Source: Acinetobacter sp. WCHA55
GTDB lineage: Bacteria > Pseudomonadota > Gammaproteobacteria > Pseudomonadales > Moraxellaceae
Direction of reading: 5' to 3'
DNA: 64,000 nt
Assembly (NCBI RefSeq): GCF_002165305.2
Contig: NZ_CP032286.1
Coordinates: forward strand, 2,542,001-2,606,000
The position numbers were made by a program, and so were the translations under genes. Of this stretch, positions 37,790-46,433 are shown one piece after another. The notes under the pieces were generated by a model. It was not told the DNA's origin. It searched no databases and saw nothing but the letters and a program-made list of their open reading frames with translations. The stretch's first letter is position 1; every line of letters starts with the position of its first letter.

Positions 37790-39244
37790 TTATACAGATA
37801 AGTCCACACACAAATATTTCATTTCGAGATATTCGTCGATACCAAATTTAGAACCTTCACGACCTAAGCCAGACTGTTTCACACCACCAAAGGGAGCCAC
37901 TTCATTTGAAATCGCACCCGTGTTGATGCCCACCATACCGTACTCAAGCGCCTCACCAACACGCCACTGACGTGCTGTGTTTTGGGTAAATAGGTAGGTT
38001 GCCAGACCAAACTCAGTGTCATTGGCCATTTGCACCGCTTCTTCTTCCGTTCTAAAACGGAACAGCGGTGCCAATGGACCAAAGGTTTCTTCTTTCGCCA
38101 CTTTCATCTCTTGCGTCACTTCCGTTAAAAGTGTCGGCTCAAAGAAAGTACCACCTAAGCTTGAACGTTGACCACCGGTTTTAACCTGTGCCCCTTTACT
38201 GATTGCATCGGCAATATGCGACTGTACTTTTTCAATCGCGGCTTCATCAATCAGCGGGCCTTGAGTTGAAGTCTCAACTCGGCCATCGCCCACTTTTAAA
38301 TTCGCAACAGCAACTGTCAACTTTTCAACCAACGCATCGTAAATACCGTCTTGTACATAAATACGGTTGGCACATACACAGGTCTGTCCACTATTACGGA
38401 ACTTGCTGGCCATAATGCCTTGTACTGCTTGCTCAAGATTAGCATCGTCAAACACCAACACAGGTGCATTACCGCCCAACTCTAAAGACAGTTTTTTGAT
38501 GGTTGGCGCACATTGTTGCATCAAAATACGACCAACTTGAGTTGAACCTGTGAAGCTCAACTTCTTCACAGTGTCGCTTTCACACAATGTTTTACCCACT
38601 TCGCTTGAATCACCACTGATGTGTAATAACACATCTTGTGGCAAACCTGCACGTAGCGCTAATACTTCCAAAGCATAAGCCGTTAAAGGCGTTTGCTCAG
38701 CAGGTTTCACAATCATCGAGCACCCTGCTGCAATGGCAGGTGCGGCCTTACGTGTGATCATTGCTGCAGGGAAGTTCCACGGCGTAATTGCTGCCGTAAC
38801 CCCAATCGCCTGTTTGATTACCAACAAGCGTTGGTTCGGCAAAGTCGGTGTTAAAACATCACCATCGATACGACGTGCTTGTTCTGCAAACCAACGAATA
38901 AATGAAGCAGCATAGCCAATTTCACCACGTGCTTCAGCCAAAGGTTTACCTTGTTCAGCAGTCAAAATCTGAGCCAATGACTCTTTATTTTCCTGCATCA
39001 AATCAAACCAAGCCCAAAGCACATCAGCACGTTGTAGAGCTGTTTGCGCTTTCCATGCTGTTTGTGCCTTTTGAGAGCGAGCAATCACCTGCTCAACTGA
39101 CGCGCGGTCATGGGATTTCACCCATGCCAAAGTGTCATGTGTTGCGGCATCTTTGACTTCGATGTAACCACCATTTTCTGGCATATCAAAACGAATATCT
39201 GGATGCTGTAATAAATCTTTATATTGCGCTTGAAGCATAGTCAT
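37790..39244 (-). CDS. gabD: Succinate-semialdehyde dehydrogenase
   Basis: Oxidises succinate semialdehyde from GABA transamination to succinate. Aldehyde dehydrogenase of 484 residues with general base Glu255 (LSLELGGNAP), nucleophile Cys289 (NSGQTCVCANR), and the nucleotide loop FTGSTQVG. ITPWNFPAAMITRK and EAPFGGxKxSG-type C-terminal wording (APFGGVKQSGLGREGS) are those of GabD. The gap to gabT is 10 bp. Confidence 0.93.
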   Translation of the reverse strand: MTMLQAQYKDLLQHPDIRFDMPENGGYIEVKDAATHDTLAWVKSHDRASVEQVIARSQKAQTAWKAQTALQRADVLWAWFDLMQENKESLAQILTAEQGKPLAEARGEIGYAASFIRWFAEQARRIDGDVLTPTLPNQRLLVIKQAIGVTAAITPWNFPAAMITRKAAPAIAAGCSMIVKPAEQTPLTAYALEVLALRAGLPQDVLLHISGDSSEVGKTLCESDTVKKLSFTGSTQVGRILMQQCAPTIKKLSLELGGNAPVLVFDDANLEQAVQGIMASKFRNSGQTCVCANRIYVQDGIYDALVEKLTVAVANLKVGDGRVETSTQGPLIDEAAIEKVQSHIADAISKGAQVKTGGQRSSLGGTFFEPTLLTEVTQEMKVAKEETFGPLAPLFRFRTEEEAVQMANDTEFGLATYLFTQNTARQWRVGEALEYGMVGINTGAISNEVAPFGGVKQSGLGREGSKFGIDEYLEMKYLCVDLSV

Positions 39245-39254
39245 TACTCTTCAA

Positions 39255-40517
39255 TTATGCTGCTGCAGAAAGTGCAAAACCTTGTTTTAAAATGTTTAAG
39301 CCAGCACGGAATTGTTCTGCAGGAATCGTTAAAGGATATAAGAAACGGATCACATTACCATAACGACCACAGGTCAAAATAAGCAAGCCATTTTGCATTG
39401 CATAGTTTTGAATCGCTTTCGCTTGATCCGCCGTTTCCAATTCAACAGCAACCATTGAGCCTAAAGCACGAATATCTTGAACAATAGAAGAAGATTGTTT
39501 GAGTTCGTTTAGAACTTCAACTAACTCTGCGCCCAATACATTTGCACGTTCACAAAGACCTTCTTCTTCAATCACGTCCAGTACCGCATGTGCAGAAGCC
39601 ACAGCCACTGGGTTACCTGCATAAGTACCACCTAGACCACCTGGGTTTGGTGCATCCATCACTTCAGCACGACCAACCACGCCAGAGATTGGGAAACCAC
39701 CACCAAGACTTTTCGCCATCGTGATTAAATCGGCTTTGGTTTCATAATGATCCATGGCAAACAACTTACCAGTACGGGCAAAGCCTGTCTGTACTTCATC
39801 TGCAATAATCAAAATACCATGTTGGTCACACAAAGCACGTAAACGCTTTAAGAATTCAGCAGGAACAACGTTGAAACCGCCTTCACCTTGAACAGGTTCA
39901 AGCACAATAGCTGCTACATCATGTGCCGCAATATCTTCTGCGAAAATGTCTTCAATGCTTTCAATTGCAACATCTACAGTAATGCCTTTTGACTCTACTG
40001 GGTAGCGCGCATGGAAAACACCTGAAGGCATCACACCAAAGTCACGTTTGTACGGTGCAGTTTTACCCGTCATTGCCATCGTCATAAATGAACGGCCATG
40101 GAAACCATTACCAAAAGTCACAATACCGTGACGACCTGTGTAAGAACGTGCAATTTTCACTGCATTTTCTACAGCTTCAGCACCAGTCGAGAAGAAAGTT
40201 GTTTTCGCTTCACCTGCAATTGGCGCACGTGCATTAATACGTTCAGCTAAAGAAACATAGCTTTCATACGGTACAACTTGGTACGCTGTATGGGTGAATT
40301 TAGTCAATTGTTCAGTAACAGCAGCAATAATTTTAGGATGACGGTGACCTGTGTTCAATACCGCAATACCACCCGCGAAGTCAGTATATTGATTCCCTTC
40401 AGCATCCCAAATCGTGGAATTTTCTGCTTTCTCCGCATACCATTGACACATGACACCAACACCACGAGGAGTCGCTTTTAGTTTACGTGCGTTCAGTGCA
40501 GAGTGTTTACTGTCCAT
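39255..40517 (-). CDS. gabT: 4-aminobutyrate aminotransferase
   Basis: Class III PLP aminotransferase moving the amino group of GABA to 2-oxoglutarate, giving glutamate and succinate semialdehyde. 420 residues. The PLP lysine is in TMAKSLGGGFPISG, IIADEVQTGFARTG holds the cofactor aspartate, and FFSTGAEAVENAVKIAR is the phosphate-binding turn. It is the first gene of gabTD, read leftward. A candidate direct-repeat operator shared with gabP lies about 120 bp upstream. Confidence 0.93.
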   Translation of the reverse strand: MDSKHSALNARKLKATPRGVGVMCQWYAEKAENSTIWDAEGNQYTDFAGGIAVLNTGHRHPKIIAAVTEQLTKFTHTAYQVVPYESYVSLAERINARAPIAGEAKTTFFSTGAEAVENAVKIARSYTGRHGIVTFGNGFHGRSFMTMAMTGKTAPYKRDFGVMPSGVFHARYPVESKGITVDVAIESIEDIFAEDIAAHDVAAIVLEPVQGEGGFNVVPAEFLKRLRALCDQHGILIIADEVQTGFARTGKLFAMDHYETKADLITMAKSLGGGFPISGVVGRAEVMDAPNPGGLGGTYAGNPVAVASAHAVLDVIEEEGLCERANVLGAELVEVLNELKQSSSIVQDIRALGSMVAVELETADQAKAIQNYAMQNGLLILTCGRYGNVIRFLYPLTIPAEQFRAGLNILKQGFALSAAA

Positions 40518-40628
40518 TTTATATCCTCATTCTTGATTCATACATTTATAAAATTTCAGCGTCCCAATCATGCTTTTTGCTGATATACAAAGGACGTGGG
40601 GTTTATTGCATTTTGCGCTTTTATTGGC

Positions 40629-40669
40629 ACTAGACGAGAGCCACTTTTCATCAGACAGATGGGGCCAAT
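40629..40669 (-). promoter_or_regulatory. Direct-repeat operator upstream of gabT
   Basis: Read on the minus strand: ATTGGCCCC (40669-40661), then 24 bp further AGTGGCTCT (40645-40637) continuing CGTCTAGTG. The gabP promoter region contains the same pair with identical 24-bp phasing and a near-identical continuation. The likely binder is the MocR regulator encoded between them. Confidence 0.7.
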
Positions 40670-41096
40670 TTACCCTATCCGTTTATCATTATTTTCTAGC
40701 TAAAATATTTATTTTATAAAAATAAATAACTTAAAAAATATCAATTAGAAAAAGGCATACTTATTAAAGAGGGCCATTACAGTATTCAACCGAATCACCC
40801 AAAAAGTTAAAGAAACCCAAAACTCAGCAGATGACTGTGCCAAGCCAGAACCCATTTATGTTCGGCCTTAGGCTTTTTCTAATTGTATTTTCAAGCCGTT
40901 GTCCGCGATTGTATATATCATCTAAAAAAACTTTTGCTTTGGATGCGACTTGTGTATATTTCCAGCCCCTTAGTCGCGGGCATTTGCTCCCAAGGTCTAT
41001 AAGCGAAATGCTTTACAACGGCTGCCTGACGAGATAATTTTGCATTTATGGTAATCGCTCACGAAAAACCATTTTAATATTGTAGGAGAGAGCCAA
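40670..41096. other. Divergent spacer between gabT and the MocR gene
   Basis: No further gene seen. The half next to the operator is AT-rich. The half next to the regulator gene is of more normal composition and shows no stable hairpin or tRNA-like fold that I could find. It ends in the strong ribosome site AGGAGAG (41084-41090) that fixes the regulator's TTG start. Confidence 0.4.
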
Positions 41097-42599
41097 TTGC
41101 GTAGCTTGCTTGGAGATTATTTACTGCAACGATTACAGCAAGATATTGACGGAACCCTACAATTACGGTTGTTCCGCTGCTTACGCAACGCCATTATTGA
41201 CAGTGTACTCGCACCCAAAACTCGCCTACCTGCATCGCGTGACTTAGCCAAAGAAATTAAAGTCTCACGCAATACCGTACTTAGTGCATATGAACAATTA
41301 CAAGCACAAGGCTATGTTGAAGCACGTACAGGCCAAGGCACTTGGGTAGCTGAAAAACTGCCTGAATCCTTTTTGGTCAAAGCTGAAAATACCAATAACC
41401 AAACTCAAGAAAAAAAGCCCCAGCAGAATTATAATTTGTCCCAGCGCGGTTCCTATCTCATCGGCTATTCAGCGGCATCGCCTTACCAATGGGGCGCTTT
41501 TGTGCCTGGTGCCCCCGATGTCACAGAGTTTCCGCACCATATTTTTAGCCGTATTCAGACCCGCCTCAGCCGTGAACCTGAAATTAATAATCTTATTTAT
41601 AGCAACGCAGGCGGTTGTTTAGAGCTGCGCCAAGAACTGGCGGAATACCTCAAAATTGCACGTTCGGTGCAATGCGATGCAGACCAAATCATTATTACCG
41701 AAGGGACACATCAGGCGATCGATTTGGTTTCACGGACCTTAAGTGACCCAGGCGATGAAGTCTGGATTGAAGATCCTGCTTATTGGGGGGCACGTAATAT
41801 TTTACGCATTAATGGCGTAAACCTACGCTCCTTGCCTGTAGATCAAGAAGGGATTATTCCTGACCTAGCCCCGAAAACCCCACCTAAACTGATTTTTGTG
41901 ACGCCTTCACATCAGTACCCTTTAGGCTCTCACTTAAGTTTAGAGCGTCGTAAACAATTGATTGCCATCGCGCGACAGCATAAAAGCTGGATTGTAGAAG
42001 ATGACTATGACAGTGAATTCCGCTTTTCGGGTCAACCTTTCCCGTCTTTGCAAGGCTTAGAACCAGATGCACCTGTCATTTATATGGGAACCTTCAGTAA
42101 AACCATCTACCCTGCGTTGCGCATTGGCTATTTGGTGGTTCCTAAAAAGCTGTTTTCACCACTGCGTATTGTGGCATCGGAACTATATCGAGGTGGGCAT
42201 TTACTGGATCAAAAAGTCTTGGCAGAGTTTATCCGTGAAGGCCATTATGAAGCACATATTCGTCGTATGCGTTTACTCTATAGCAAGCGTCACGCCTTTT
42301 TAATCGATCTGATTACACGTCATCTTGGGGCAGACTTCCTGCATGAATACAATACCGCTGCTGGTTTACATTTGATTTTGAAGCTGCCGAGCAACATGGA
42401 TGATGTGTTGATTGCTAGCAATGCACTTGATCAAGGCGTAAAAGTTCGAGCGCTGTCACAATACTATACCAAGCATTATTCAACACGGCAGAAAGGACTA
42501 CTATTGGGCTTTGCCTGTGTCCGTGAACAAGAAATATTGGTGGCATTTGGTGTGTTACTCAAGTGTCTACGAAATGTAGGAGTTCGTACGCTGAGTTGA
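41097..42599 (+). CDS. MocR-type regulator of GABA catabolism (GabR-like)
   Basis: MocR/GabR regulator of 500 residues: GntR winged helix (about 15-85, with RLPASRDLAKEIKVSRNTVLSAYEQLQAQGYV) fused to a fold-I aminotransferase domain whose PLP lysine is in GTFSKTIYPALRIGY (about residue 334). It lies between gabTD (divergent) and gabP (same direction) and so probably senses GABA-PLP and switches both on. The start is a TTG with AGGAGAG six bases upstream. PdxR-type function is an alternative, but no pyridoxine genes are near. Confidence 0.88.
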   Translation: MRSLLGDYLLQRLQQDIDGTLQLRLFRCLRNAIIDSVLAPKTRLPASRDLAKEIKVSRNTVLSAYEQLQAQGYVEARTGQGTWVAEKLPESFLVKAENTNNQTQEKKPQQNYNLSQRGSYLIGYSAASPYQWGAFVPGAPDVTEFPHHIFSRIQTRLSREPEINNLIYSNAGGCLELRQELAEYLKIARSVQCDADQIIITEGTHQAIDLVSRTLSDPGDEVWIEDPAYWGARNILRINGVNLRSLPVDQEGIIPDLAPKTPPKLIFVTPSHQYPLGSHLSLERRKQLIAIARQHKSWIVEDDYDSEFRFSGQPFPSLQGLEPDAPVIYMGTFSKTIYPALRIGYLVVPKKLFSPLRIVASELYRGGHLLDQKVLAEFIREGHYEAHIRRMRLLYSKRHAFLIDLITRHLGADFLHEYNTAAGLHLILKLPSNMDDVLIASNALDQGVKVRALSQYYTKHYSTRQKGLLLGFACVREQEILVAFGVLLKCLRNVGVRTLS

Positions 42600-42718
42600 T
42601 TATTATTATAAATTAGATACTTACGTTTTCCTACAACCTTTCGACTTGCGACTAAAGCCGCAGTTACAAAGCTGAGTTTTGCTGCTTCATTCTATAAATT
42701 ATTGAGATGAGAGTAAAC

Positions 42719-42793
42719 ATTGGCTCCCCAGCTTTTCACGTTTTAGCTGTAATTGGCTCCTTCCAAATGCTAAAAAATGGCTCTCGTTTACTG
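42719..42793 (+). promoter_or_regulatory. Direct-repeat operator upstream of gabP
   Basis: Three repeats in one orientation: ATTGGCTCC (42719-42727), ATTGGCTCC (42752-42760) and AATGGCTCT (42776-42784), the last continuing CGTTTACTG. The last two are 24 bp apart, exactly as upstream of gabT, and GGCTCTCGTNTANTG is shared by both sites. The site begins 120 bp past the regulator stop and ends about 220 bp before gabP. The remaining spacer (42600-43012) shows nothing else I can name. Confidence 0.72.
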
Positions 42794-43012
42794 AGAACAA
42801 AAAAGAGAGATTAGGTGCATACATAAACAACATGTAACCGTTTTGTAGCCAAAGTGTGATTTTTCACGCTTTGGCAGAAATATCAGATTTATTCATTTTT
42901 GCCTTAATAATGATAAAGCCTCTGATCATTCGGTTACAGTTTTAAAGGATGAGTAGTCTGAAAAAGGCTTTGCCCATTTTGAAACTACCTCCTTAAGATT
43001 AAGGAAAATTAT

Positions 43013-44458
43013 ATGGAAGCACCTAAACAAAGCGCTGTGCCGGATGCATCTCAGGGCTTAAAAAATGGACTTAAGTCACGTCATCTCACCATGATCTCAA
43101 TTGCGGGTGTCATTGGTGGTTCACTGTTCATCGGTTCGGGAAATGTTATCTATTCGGCAGGCCCTGCTGCAGTTTTGGCCTATGCGTTTGGTGGATTACT
43201 CATTCTGTTAATTATGCGTATGCTGGGTGAAATGGCCGTTCTCAATCCAGATAGTGGTTCGTTTTCAACCTATGCTGATCGTGCCATTGGGCGTTGGGCT
43301 GGTTTTACCATTGGCTGGCTGTATTGGTGTTCTTGGGCTTTGCTGATGGGTTGGGAGGCCTATGTCGCAGGTAAAATTCTCAACAGTTGGTTTCCCTTTA
43401 TCCCAATCTGGGGTTACATGCTGGTCGTAATTGTGTCCTTAGTTTTGGTCAACTTACAAAATGTCAAAAACTATGGTGAATTTGAATTTTGGTTTGCACT
43501 CATCAAAGTAATTGCGATTGTGATTTTCTTAGTGATTGGTAGCTTAGCCATCATGCATTTATGGCCTTGGGGTCAAGCAAGTGCATCAGGAATCACGCAT
43601 TTAACTGCGGACGGCTTCATGCCAAATGGTTTCTCTGCGGTCATCACCGCCCTACTCGGGGTTATGTTTGCCTATATCGGTGCTGAAATTGTTACGGTTG
43701 CGGCGGCAGAATCAGAAAATCCAGCCCGTGAAATTCGTAAAGCATCTAACTCTGTGGTGTGGCGAATTATGTTGTTCTATGTCGGTTCAATGTTTATTAC
43801 CGTCTGCCTAATTCCACATAACAATCCGCTGTTAAAAGATCCAACTTGGGGAACCTATAGTGTGACTTTGTCAGCACTTGGCATTCCAGAAGCAAAACAC
43901 ATTGTAAACTTCGTGGTCCTAACCTCAGTATGTAGCTGCTTTAACTCAGCACTTTATACCTGTTCACGGATGTTATTTTCACTGTCAAAACGTGGCGATG
44001 CACCGAAAAGCTTCGGTTCAATCAACCGTAATGGTAGTCCGTGGATGGGCGTTCTGGTGTCGTCATTATTTGCTCTACTGGCAACGTACCTTACTGCAAC
44101 TGAAAGTATGAATGTCTATGACATCTTCATGTTAGCAACAGGTACAGCGGCGTTGTATGTCTATCTGACCATTGCCTTCTCACAATTACGTATGCGTAAG
44201 AAGTTAGAAGCTGAAGGCCAAGTCATTGACTTTAAAATGTGGTTATTCCCTTGGCTCACTTATCTTGCCATTTTCTTTATCATTGGGGCGCTCATTACCA
44301 TGCTTGTGGAGGGAACCTATTTCAAAGAAGTGACTTATACCAGTTTACTTGCCTTGTTTATTGTTGGATTAGGCATCTGCGCGCAGAAGTTTAACTGGGG
44401 AAAGCATGCTCAAGATAAGTCGATGAGTACTCAAGCTGACTTGAGCAATAACCTTTGA
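43013..44458 (+). CDS. gabP: GABA permease
   Basis: APC-superfamily symporter of the AAT family, 481 residues with 12 predicted helices. It opens with LKNGLKSRHLTMISIAGVIGGSLFIGSGNVI, which matches the GabP version of the helix-1 signature (compare IGGAIGTGLFMGSG in the CycA-like protein). The SENPAREIRKASNSVVWRI loop is typical. Position after the MocR regulator and the shared operator with gabT support GABA as substrate. Ribosome site AAGGAAAAT precedes the ATG. Confidence 0.88.
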   Translation: MEAPKQSAVPDASQGLKNGLKSRHLTMISIAGVIGGSLFIGSGNVIYSAGPAAVLAYAFGGLLILLIMRMLGEMAVLNPDSGSFSTYADRAIGRWAGFTIGWLYWCSWALLMGWEAYVAGKILNSWFPFIPIWGYMLVVIVSLVLVNLQNVKNYGEFEFWFALIKVIAIVIFLVIGSLAIMHLWPWGQASASGITHLTADGFMPNGFSAVITALLGVMFAYIGAEIVTVAAAESENPAREIRKASNSVVWRIMLFYVGSMFITVCLIPHNNPLLKDPTWGTYSVTLSALGIPEAKHIVNFVVLTSVCSCFNSALYTCSRMLFSLSKRGDAPKSFGSINRNGSPWMGVLVSSLFALLATYLTATESMNVYDIFMLATGTAALYVYLTIAFSQLRMRKKLEAEGQVIDFKMWLFPWLTYLAIFFIIGALITMLVEGTYFKEVTYTSLLALFIVGLGICAQKFNWGKHAQDKSMSTQADLSNNL

Positions 44459-44498
44459 TTTTTAAATAATGTGATGTTGATCTAATATCACACCAAAT

Positions 44499-44537
44499 TA
44501 AACCGATGGCTATCAAGCGAGAGCCATCGGTTTTTTT
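44499..44537 (+). terminator. Intrinsic terminator after gabP
   Basis: Stem AAACCGATGGCT / AGCCATCGGTTT with a short loop, followed by TTTTTTT. It lies 40 bp after the gabP stop. Confidence 0.92.
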
Positions 44538-44569
44538 AATGATAATAAATAACCACTTAGATAAAAATA

Positions 44570-45182
44570 AAATCTTAATGGAGAACTTGAATCACCACAT
44601 TTTTATGATAAGCCTCAACAGGTTGCCCCAAGACAACACAGTTCTTAAGTGCTTCTTCACGTCAACTTGAACTGTAAATACCCATGAGGTCAGTGGCTTC
44701 AACTCATATAAATGTCACTGCCAATCAGCTTTTAGACCTGTCCCCCATGTCTCTTTGAGAATAAGCTGTAATGGTTCATCGCCAAATTCAATTTTTTAGA
44801 ACTAAAAAAGCTTCATCTTAAATCTTAGATTAGCTATTGATAAATGATCAACTCCCCCTAATTGAACCTTTCGGTACAACCGACTCCTCTGATAACATTC
44901 TGGAACTTCAGCTTTGATTTTTTGATGCTTGAATACACCACAAAATGATGATGTGATAAAATAAATACCTAAAATAAACATACGAAATTCCAAGTAAAAT
45001 AAGACTCATTGGACAACATAAAACCGTAAGAATTCCACTCAAACGCCAAATAAGATTAATGGCCTTTTTTTACTGATGAAATCTCAATAGCTTAACTCTA
45101 CGTTTATCTACGTATACATGCCCAACCTAGCACGACCATATTTTTGACGATAAGATAATATTTTGACCCTAGGGATGAGAAT
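44570..45182 (-). pseudogene. Probable decayed coding sequence
   Basis: About 600 bp without an intact gene. On the minus strand, fragments in different frames read like protein: FGDEPLQLILKETWGTGLKADW (roughly 44790-44720) and, in another frame, REEALKNCVVLGQPVEAY ending in VVIQVLH and a stop (roughly 44670-44580). A 63-codon frame, MEFRMFILGIYFITSSFCGV..., lies upstream (44802-44993) and may be the hydrophobic start of the same or another gene. The frames do not join, so I read this as a frameshifted relic. I cannot name the family. Confidence 0.35.
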
Positions 45183-45878
45183 ATGAATAAGAAGCCTACA
45201 ATTATTTTAGTACATGGATTTTGGGGCGGAGCTGCCCATTGGGCAAAAGTCATTACCGACCTATTTCACCGAGGTTACGAAGACCTACGTGCCGTTGAAC
45301 TGCCACTTACCTCTTTAGCTGATGATGTCGAACGAACTCGTAAAATGGTTGCACAAGTGCAAGGAAATGCCCTTTTAGTTGGCCACTCCTATGGTGGGGC
45401 GGTCATTACTGAAGTAGGGAATCAACCAAATGTTGTGGGTCTAGTCTATATTGCAGCTTTTGCACCCGATGCTGGTGAAAGCCCAGCTAGCATTACTCAG
45501 CAACATTTACCTGTAGGAGCACCCAACTTAGAACCCGACAGTGATGGATACCTTTGGGTGAAAGCCGATAAATACCATGAAAGCTTCTGTCAGGACTTAA
45601 CAAATGATGAAGGAATGGTCATGGGCATCACCCAGAAAGCCCCTGTTGCGAGTACTTTTGGTGATACTATTTCCAACCCAGCATGGAAGACCAAACCATC
45701 TTGGTACCAAATTTCAACCGAAGACCGCATGATTCACCCTGAAAATCAAGCACATATGTCCTCTCGTTTAAATGCTCAAAAGGTCATTTCTTTAGATGCC
45801 AGCCATGCTTCACTTGCATCTCAACCCAAAGCTGTTGCTGATTTAATTGATGAAGCAGCGACCTTCCTTGTGCGTTAA
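45183..45878 (+). CDS. Alpha/beta hydrolase
   Basis: A 231-residue single-domain alpha/beta hydrolase. The oxyanion-hole segment LVHGFWGGAAHW (9-20), nucleophile Ser69 in GHSYGG and a C-terminal histidine in DASHASL (about residue 211) make a full triad with an acid likely in STEDRMIHPE. It has no signal peptide and acts in the cytoplasm. This subgroup resembles small esterases often annotated as EstC or salicylate-esterase-like. The substrate is unknown. It is monocistronic, followed by a terminator. Confidence 0.8.
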   Translation: MNKKPTIILVHGFWGGAAHWAKVITDLFHRGYEDLRAVELPLTSLADDVERTRKMVAQVQGNALLVGHSYGGAVITEVGNQPNVVGLVYIAAFAPDAGESPASITQQHLPVGAPNLEPDSDGYLWVKADKYHESFCQDLTNDEGMVMGITQKAPVASTFGDTISNPAWKTKPSWYQISTEDRMIHPENQAHMSSRLNAQKVISLDASHASLASQPKAVADLIDEAATFLVR

Positions 45879-45891
45879 ACCCTCTAATATT

Positions 45892-45916
45892 TGAGGGAGT
45901 CCAATGACTCCCTTTC
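45892..45916 (+). terminator. Intrinsic terminator after the hydrolase
   Basis: Stem GAGGGAGT / ACTCCCTT with a 6-base loop and a short pyrimidine tail (TTTCTT). It lies 14 bp after the hydrolase stop. Confidence 0.75.
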
Positions 45917-46340
45917 TTAGAGTTATATTAAGTATTCAACTACTTTTAAATCACACCAGATAACGTAATATCATTATTTTGAAGATGTAAGCATTCACAC
46001 ATACTCTATTAGATTGCTTGTATCTAGACCTCCGCTTTTACTACTGAAGCTCTGCTTCCTCATGAAGTTCCTTCATTAAAAATTTTATTCAAACTGCGCT
46101 ATTTCAAAAATGTGTTATACGGAATGTGAATAACATTTTTTAACTCACGCAGCATCCAAACTTTCTGTATATTTTTATTAAGCAATAAGAATGAATAGAT
46201 CATAAAAACAGTTCAAAAAATATAACAGCCTTAGCGAGCTTTTCTATTTTGTTATATTTTTTCTCTCCAATTTTTGTACCTACATCTTCTAGACATCCTG
46301 ATGCAAGATCATCATCAGTATTTTAAGTAGGTAGTTTTAA
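45917..46340. other. Promoter region of the bd-type oxidase operon
   Basis: AT-rich, no gene seen. I looked for an FNR/ANR dyad (TTGAT-N4-ATCAA) and did not find a good one. The region ends with AGTAGGTAG (46325-46333), a possible ribosome site for the short upstream reading frame. Confidence 0.4.
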
Positions 46341-46433
46341 ATGAAACGATCTATGCTTTTTTATCATTCCGATCTAGACAGCAACTGGGTATCGAGTAGT
46401 CGATATTCCTGCCAGCCATGGAGGATGCAATGA
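46341..46433 (+). CDS. Short upstream ORF overlapping the oxidase start
   Basis: A 30-codon frame, MKRSMLFYHSDLDSNWVSSS..., with a possible ribosome site (AGGTAG, about six bases upstream). Its TGA stop overlaps the ATG of the oxidase gene as ATGA at 46430-46433. The frame runs through the GGAGG ribosome site of the oxidase gene. This could be a translated leader coupling oxidase translation, or chance. There is no run of a single amino acid pointing to classic attenuation. Confidence 0.35.
   Translation: MKRSMLFYHSDLDSNWVSSSRYSCQPWRMQ

Noticed and set aside
40860..41040. Possible tRNA-like or structured RNA in the gabT-regulator spacer
   Set aside because: I tried to fold both strands as a cloverleaf and found no acceptor stem or T-loop; nothing to support an RNA gene.
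45917..46340. FNR/ANR-type site upstream of the bd oxidase
   Set aside because: No TTGAT-N4-ATCAA dyad of reasonable quality was found by eye.
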